This document shows positions 61,640 to 64,000 of a DNA stretch of 64,000 bases, piece by piece. The DNA comes from Lasioglossum baleicum. Its lineage: Eukaryota; Arthropoda; Insecta; Hymenoptera; Halictidae. Made by a program: the position numbers and the translations under genes. Each line of letters begins with the position of its first letter. Within the stretch, counting starts at the first letter, position 1. Location of the stretch: contig NW_027469221.1 in the NCBI RefSeq assembly GCF_051020765.1, forward strand, positions 62,001 through 126,000. The letters are read 5' to 3'. Under the pieces are notes generated by a model. The model made no database searches, had not been told where the DNA came from, and saw only the letters and a list, made by a program, of their open reading frames with translations.

Positions 61640-64000
61640 GCGTTATGCGTTATGCGTTATGCGTTATGCGTTATGCGTTATGCGTTATGCGTCATGCGTT
61701 ATGCGTTATGCGTTATGCGTTATGCGTTATGCGTTATGCGTTATGCGTTATGCGTTATGCGTTATGCGTTATGCGTTATGCGTTATGCGTTATGCGATAT
61801 GCGTTATGCGTTATGCGTTATGCGTTATGCGTTATGCGTTATGCGTTATGCGTAATGCGTTATGCGTTATGCGTTATGCGTTATGCGTTATGCGTTATGC
61901 GTTATGCGTTATGCGTTATGCGATATGCGTTATTCGTTATGCGTTATGCGTTATGCGTTATGCGTTATGCGTTATGCGCTATGCGTTATGCGTTATGCGT
62001 TATGCGTTATGCGATATGCGTTATTCGTTATGCGTTATGCGTTATGCGTTATGCGTTATGCGTTATGCGTTATGCGTTATGCGTTATGCGTTATGCGTTA
62101 TGCGTTATGCGTTATGCGTTATGCGTTATGCGTTATGCGTTATGCGTTATGCGTTATGCGTTATGCGTCATGCGTTATGCGTTATGCGTTATGCGTTATG
62201 CGTTATGCGTTATGCGTTATACGTTATGCGATATGCGTTATGCGTTATGCGTTATGCGTTATGCGTTATGCGATATGCGTTATGCGTTATGCGTTATGCG
62301 TTATGCGTTATGCGTTATGCGTTATGCGTTATGCGTTATGCGTCATGCGTTATCCGTTATGCGTTATGCGCTATGCGTTATGCGTAATGCGTTATGCGTT
62401 ATGCGTTATGCGTTACGCGTTATGCGTTATGCGTTATGCGTTATGCGTTATGCGATATGCGTTATTCGTTATGCGTTATGCGTTATGCGTTATGCGTTAT
62501 GCGTTATGCGTTATGCGTTATGCGTTATGCGTTATGCGTTATGCGTTATGCGTTATGCGTTATGCGTTATGCGTTATGCGTTATGCGTTATGCGTTATGC
62601 GTTATGCGTTATGCGTTATGCGTTATGCGTTATGCGTTATGCGTTAAGCGTTATACGTTATGCGATATGCGTTATGCGTTATGCGTTATGCGTTATGCGT
62701 TATGCGTTATGCGTCATGCGTTATGTGTTATGCGTTATGCGTTATGCGTTATGCGTAATGCGTTATGCGTTATGCGTTATGCGTTATGCGTTATGCGTTA
62801 TGCGTCATGCGTTATCCGTTATGCGTTATGCGTTATGCGTTATGCGTAATGCGTTATGCGTTTTGCGTTATGCGTAATGCGTTATGCGTTATGCGTTATG
62901 CGTTATGCGTTATGCGTTATGCGTTATGCGTTATGCGTTATGCGATATGCGTTATTCGTTATGCGTTATGCGTTATGCGTTATGCGTTATGCGTTATGCG
63001 TTATGCGTTATGCGTTATGCGTTATGCGTTATGCGTTATGCGTTATGCGTAATGCGTTATGCGTTATGCGTTATGCGTTATGCGTTATGCGTTATGCGTT
63101 ATGCGTTATGCGTTATGCGTTATGCGTTATGCGTTATGCGATATGCGTTATTCGTTATGCGTTATGCGTTATGCGTTATGCGTTATGCGTTATGCGTTAT
63201 GCGTTATGCGTTATGCGTTATGCGTTATGCGTTATGCGTTATGCGTTATGCGTTATGCGTTATGCGTTATGCGTTATGCGTTATGCGTCATGCGTTATGC
63301 GTTATGCGTTATGCGTTATGCGTTATGCGTTATGCGTTATGCGTCATGCGTTATCCGTTATCCGTTATGCGTTATGCGTTATGCGTAATGCGTTATGCGT
63401 TATGCGTTATGCGTAATGCGTTATGCGTTATGCGTTATGCGTTATGCGTTATGCGTTATGCGTTATGCGTTATGCGTTATGCGTTATGCGTTATGCGTTA
63501 TGCGTTATGCGTTATGCGTTATGCGTTATGCGTTATGCGTTATGCGTTATGCGTTATGCGTTATGCGTTATGCGTTATGCGTTATGCGTTATGCGTTAAG
63601 CGTTATACGTTATGTGATATGCGTTATGCGTTATGCGTTATGCGTTATCCGTTATGCGTTATGCGTTATGCGTTATGCGTTATGCGTTATGCGTCATGCG
63701 TTATCCGTTATGCGTTATGCGTTATGCGTTATGCGTAATGCGTTATGCGTTATGCGTTATGCGTAATGCGTTATGCGTTATGCGTTATGCGTTATGCGTT
63801 ATGCGTTATGCGTTATGCGATATGCGTTATTCGTTATGCGTTATGCGTTATGCGTTATGCGTTATGCGTTATGCGTTATGCGTTATGCGTTATGCGTTAT
63901 GCGTTATGCGTTATGCGTTATGCGTTATGCGTTATGCGTTATGCGTTATGCGTTATGCGTTATGCGTTATGCGTTATGCGTTATGCGTCATGCGTTATGC

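Larger units (their letters stand above)
1..64000 (+). repeat. Giant heptanucleotide satellite array, unit GCGTTAT
   Basis: The unit GCGTTAT starts at every position equal to 5 modulo 7 (5, 12, 19 and so on), and this register still holds at 12006, 30003, 45963, 50044 and 63904. Most units match the consensus exactly; the rest carry one or two substitutions, and a small class (GACTTTT, TCATTGA, CCATTGA) carries three or four. No single-copy sequence interrupts the array and neither edge is in the window. The plus strand is 5/7 G+T and about 43% G+C, with one CpG per unit. No gene, RNA gene, promoter or terminator can be supported anywhere. Satellite DNA of this kind is normally structural or heterochromatic; that role is inferred, not shown. 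Confidence 0.98.
45288..64000 (+). repeat. B-type section
   Basis: This part is defined by 15 complete B elements and one broken one. Higher-order relations are shorter than in the A-type part: 3,318 bp (474 units) between 49.2-50.9 and 52.5-54.2 kb; 7,868 bp (1,124 units) between 46.7-47.6 and 54.6-55.5 kb, with a third relative at about 61.8-62.6 kb; 896 bp at 55.8-57.6 kb; and 875-889 bp at 58.9-60.8 kb. From about 62.6 kb to the end there is only ordinary variant array resembling 47.9-48.5 kb. Confidence 0.8.

Noticed and set aside
1..64000. Telomere repeat (heptamers such as the plant-type TTTAGGG, and the G/T-rich strand)
   Set aside because: The unit has no GG run, which telomerase repeats normally carry, and the array is rich in point variants and higher-order repeats. 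A subtelomeric position remains possible.
1..64000. CRISPR array
   Set aside because: The repeats are directly adjacent with no unique spacers, and no cas genes are present.
1..64000. Cyanobacterial HIP1 sites or short heptamer repeats as proof of a cyanobacterial host
   Set aside because: GCGATCGC and even GATC were not seen, and known bacterial heptamer arrays are orders of magnitude shorter. The host was left undetermined.
1..64000. Entire array as an assembly or sequencing artefact
   Set aside because: An artefact would not be expected to produce ordered variant barcodes, element classes and drifting offsets. Local misjoins, especially at 24.76, 38.62, 57.6 and 60.86 kb, cannot be excluded without reads.
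1..64000. Genes on the minus strand
   Set aside because: TAA occurs every 21 bp in each minus-strand frame across plain units, leaving no room for coding sequence.

Overview
The whole 64 kb window is a single satellite array. Its repeat unit is 7 bp (GCGTTAT, equivalently TTATGCG; CGCATAA on the minus strand). The array is already running at base 1, is still running at base 64000, and so extends past both ends. There is room for about 9,142 units. Every landmark I measured lies at a multiple of 7 from every other, so the 7-bp register at base 1 is still intact at the end. I found no protein-coding gene, tRNA, rRNA, CRISPR array, insertion sequence or single-copy island. The plus strand looks full of open reading frames only because the unit happens to be stop-free in all three plus frames.

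The array is not featureless. Point variants of the unit (GCGATAT, GCGTCAT, GCGTAAT, GCGTTAA, GCGTTAC, TCGTTAT, CCGTTAT, ACGTTAT, GTGTTAT and others) occur in fixed combinations that act as barcodes and reveal nested higher-order repeats. The most diverged motif is a 14-bp pair, GACTTTT plus TCATTGA or CCATTGA. It occurs in two composite elements. Element A carries two such pairs and is found 11 times: ten between 1.9 and 36.1 kb and one at 58.0 kb. Element B carries one pair behind a GCTTTAC-GGGTTAT lead and is found 15 times between 45.9 and 61.6 kb, plus one broken copy.

Layout: 1-9.2 kb is an A-type section in which A recurs at 2.28, 3.04 and 1.92 kb. 9.2-13.35 kb is a partial copy of the block that follows A at 15.0 kb. 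13.35-24.76 and 24.76-36.15 kb are two tandem copies of an 11.4-kb higher-order repeat. 36.15-38.62 kb repeats 34.6-36.0 kb and ends at a broken A element. 38.6-45.3 kb is a transition zone lacking A and B, with a 2.1-kb duplication. 45.3-64 kb is the B-type section, with 3.3-kb, 7.9-kb, 0.90-kb and 0.88-kb duplications and one transplanted A element.

The host cannot be named from this sequence. A gene-free array of more than 64 kb with nested higher-order repeats is most like eukaryotic satellite DNA (pericentromeric, centromeric or subtelomeric heterochromatin), kept uniform by slippage and unequal exchange. The nearly intact CpG in every unit argues against a long-methylated vertebrate-type satellite or implies fast homogenisation. 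A bacterial origin cannot be excluded, but heptamer arrays known in bacteria such as filamentous cyanobacteria are far shorter. Coordinates and copy counts were read by eye from the sequence; duplication edges given as approximate are uncertain by tens to hundreds of bases.
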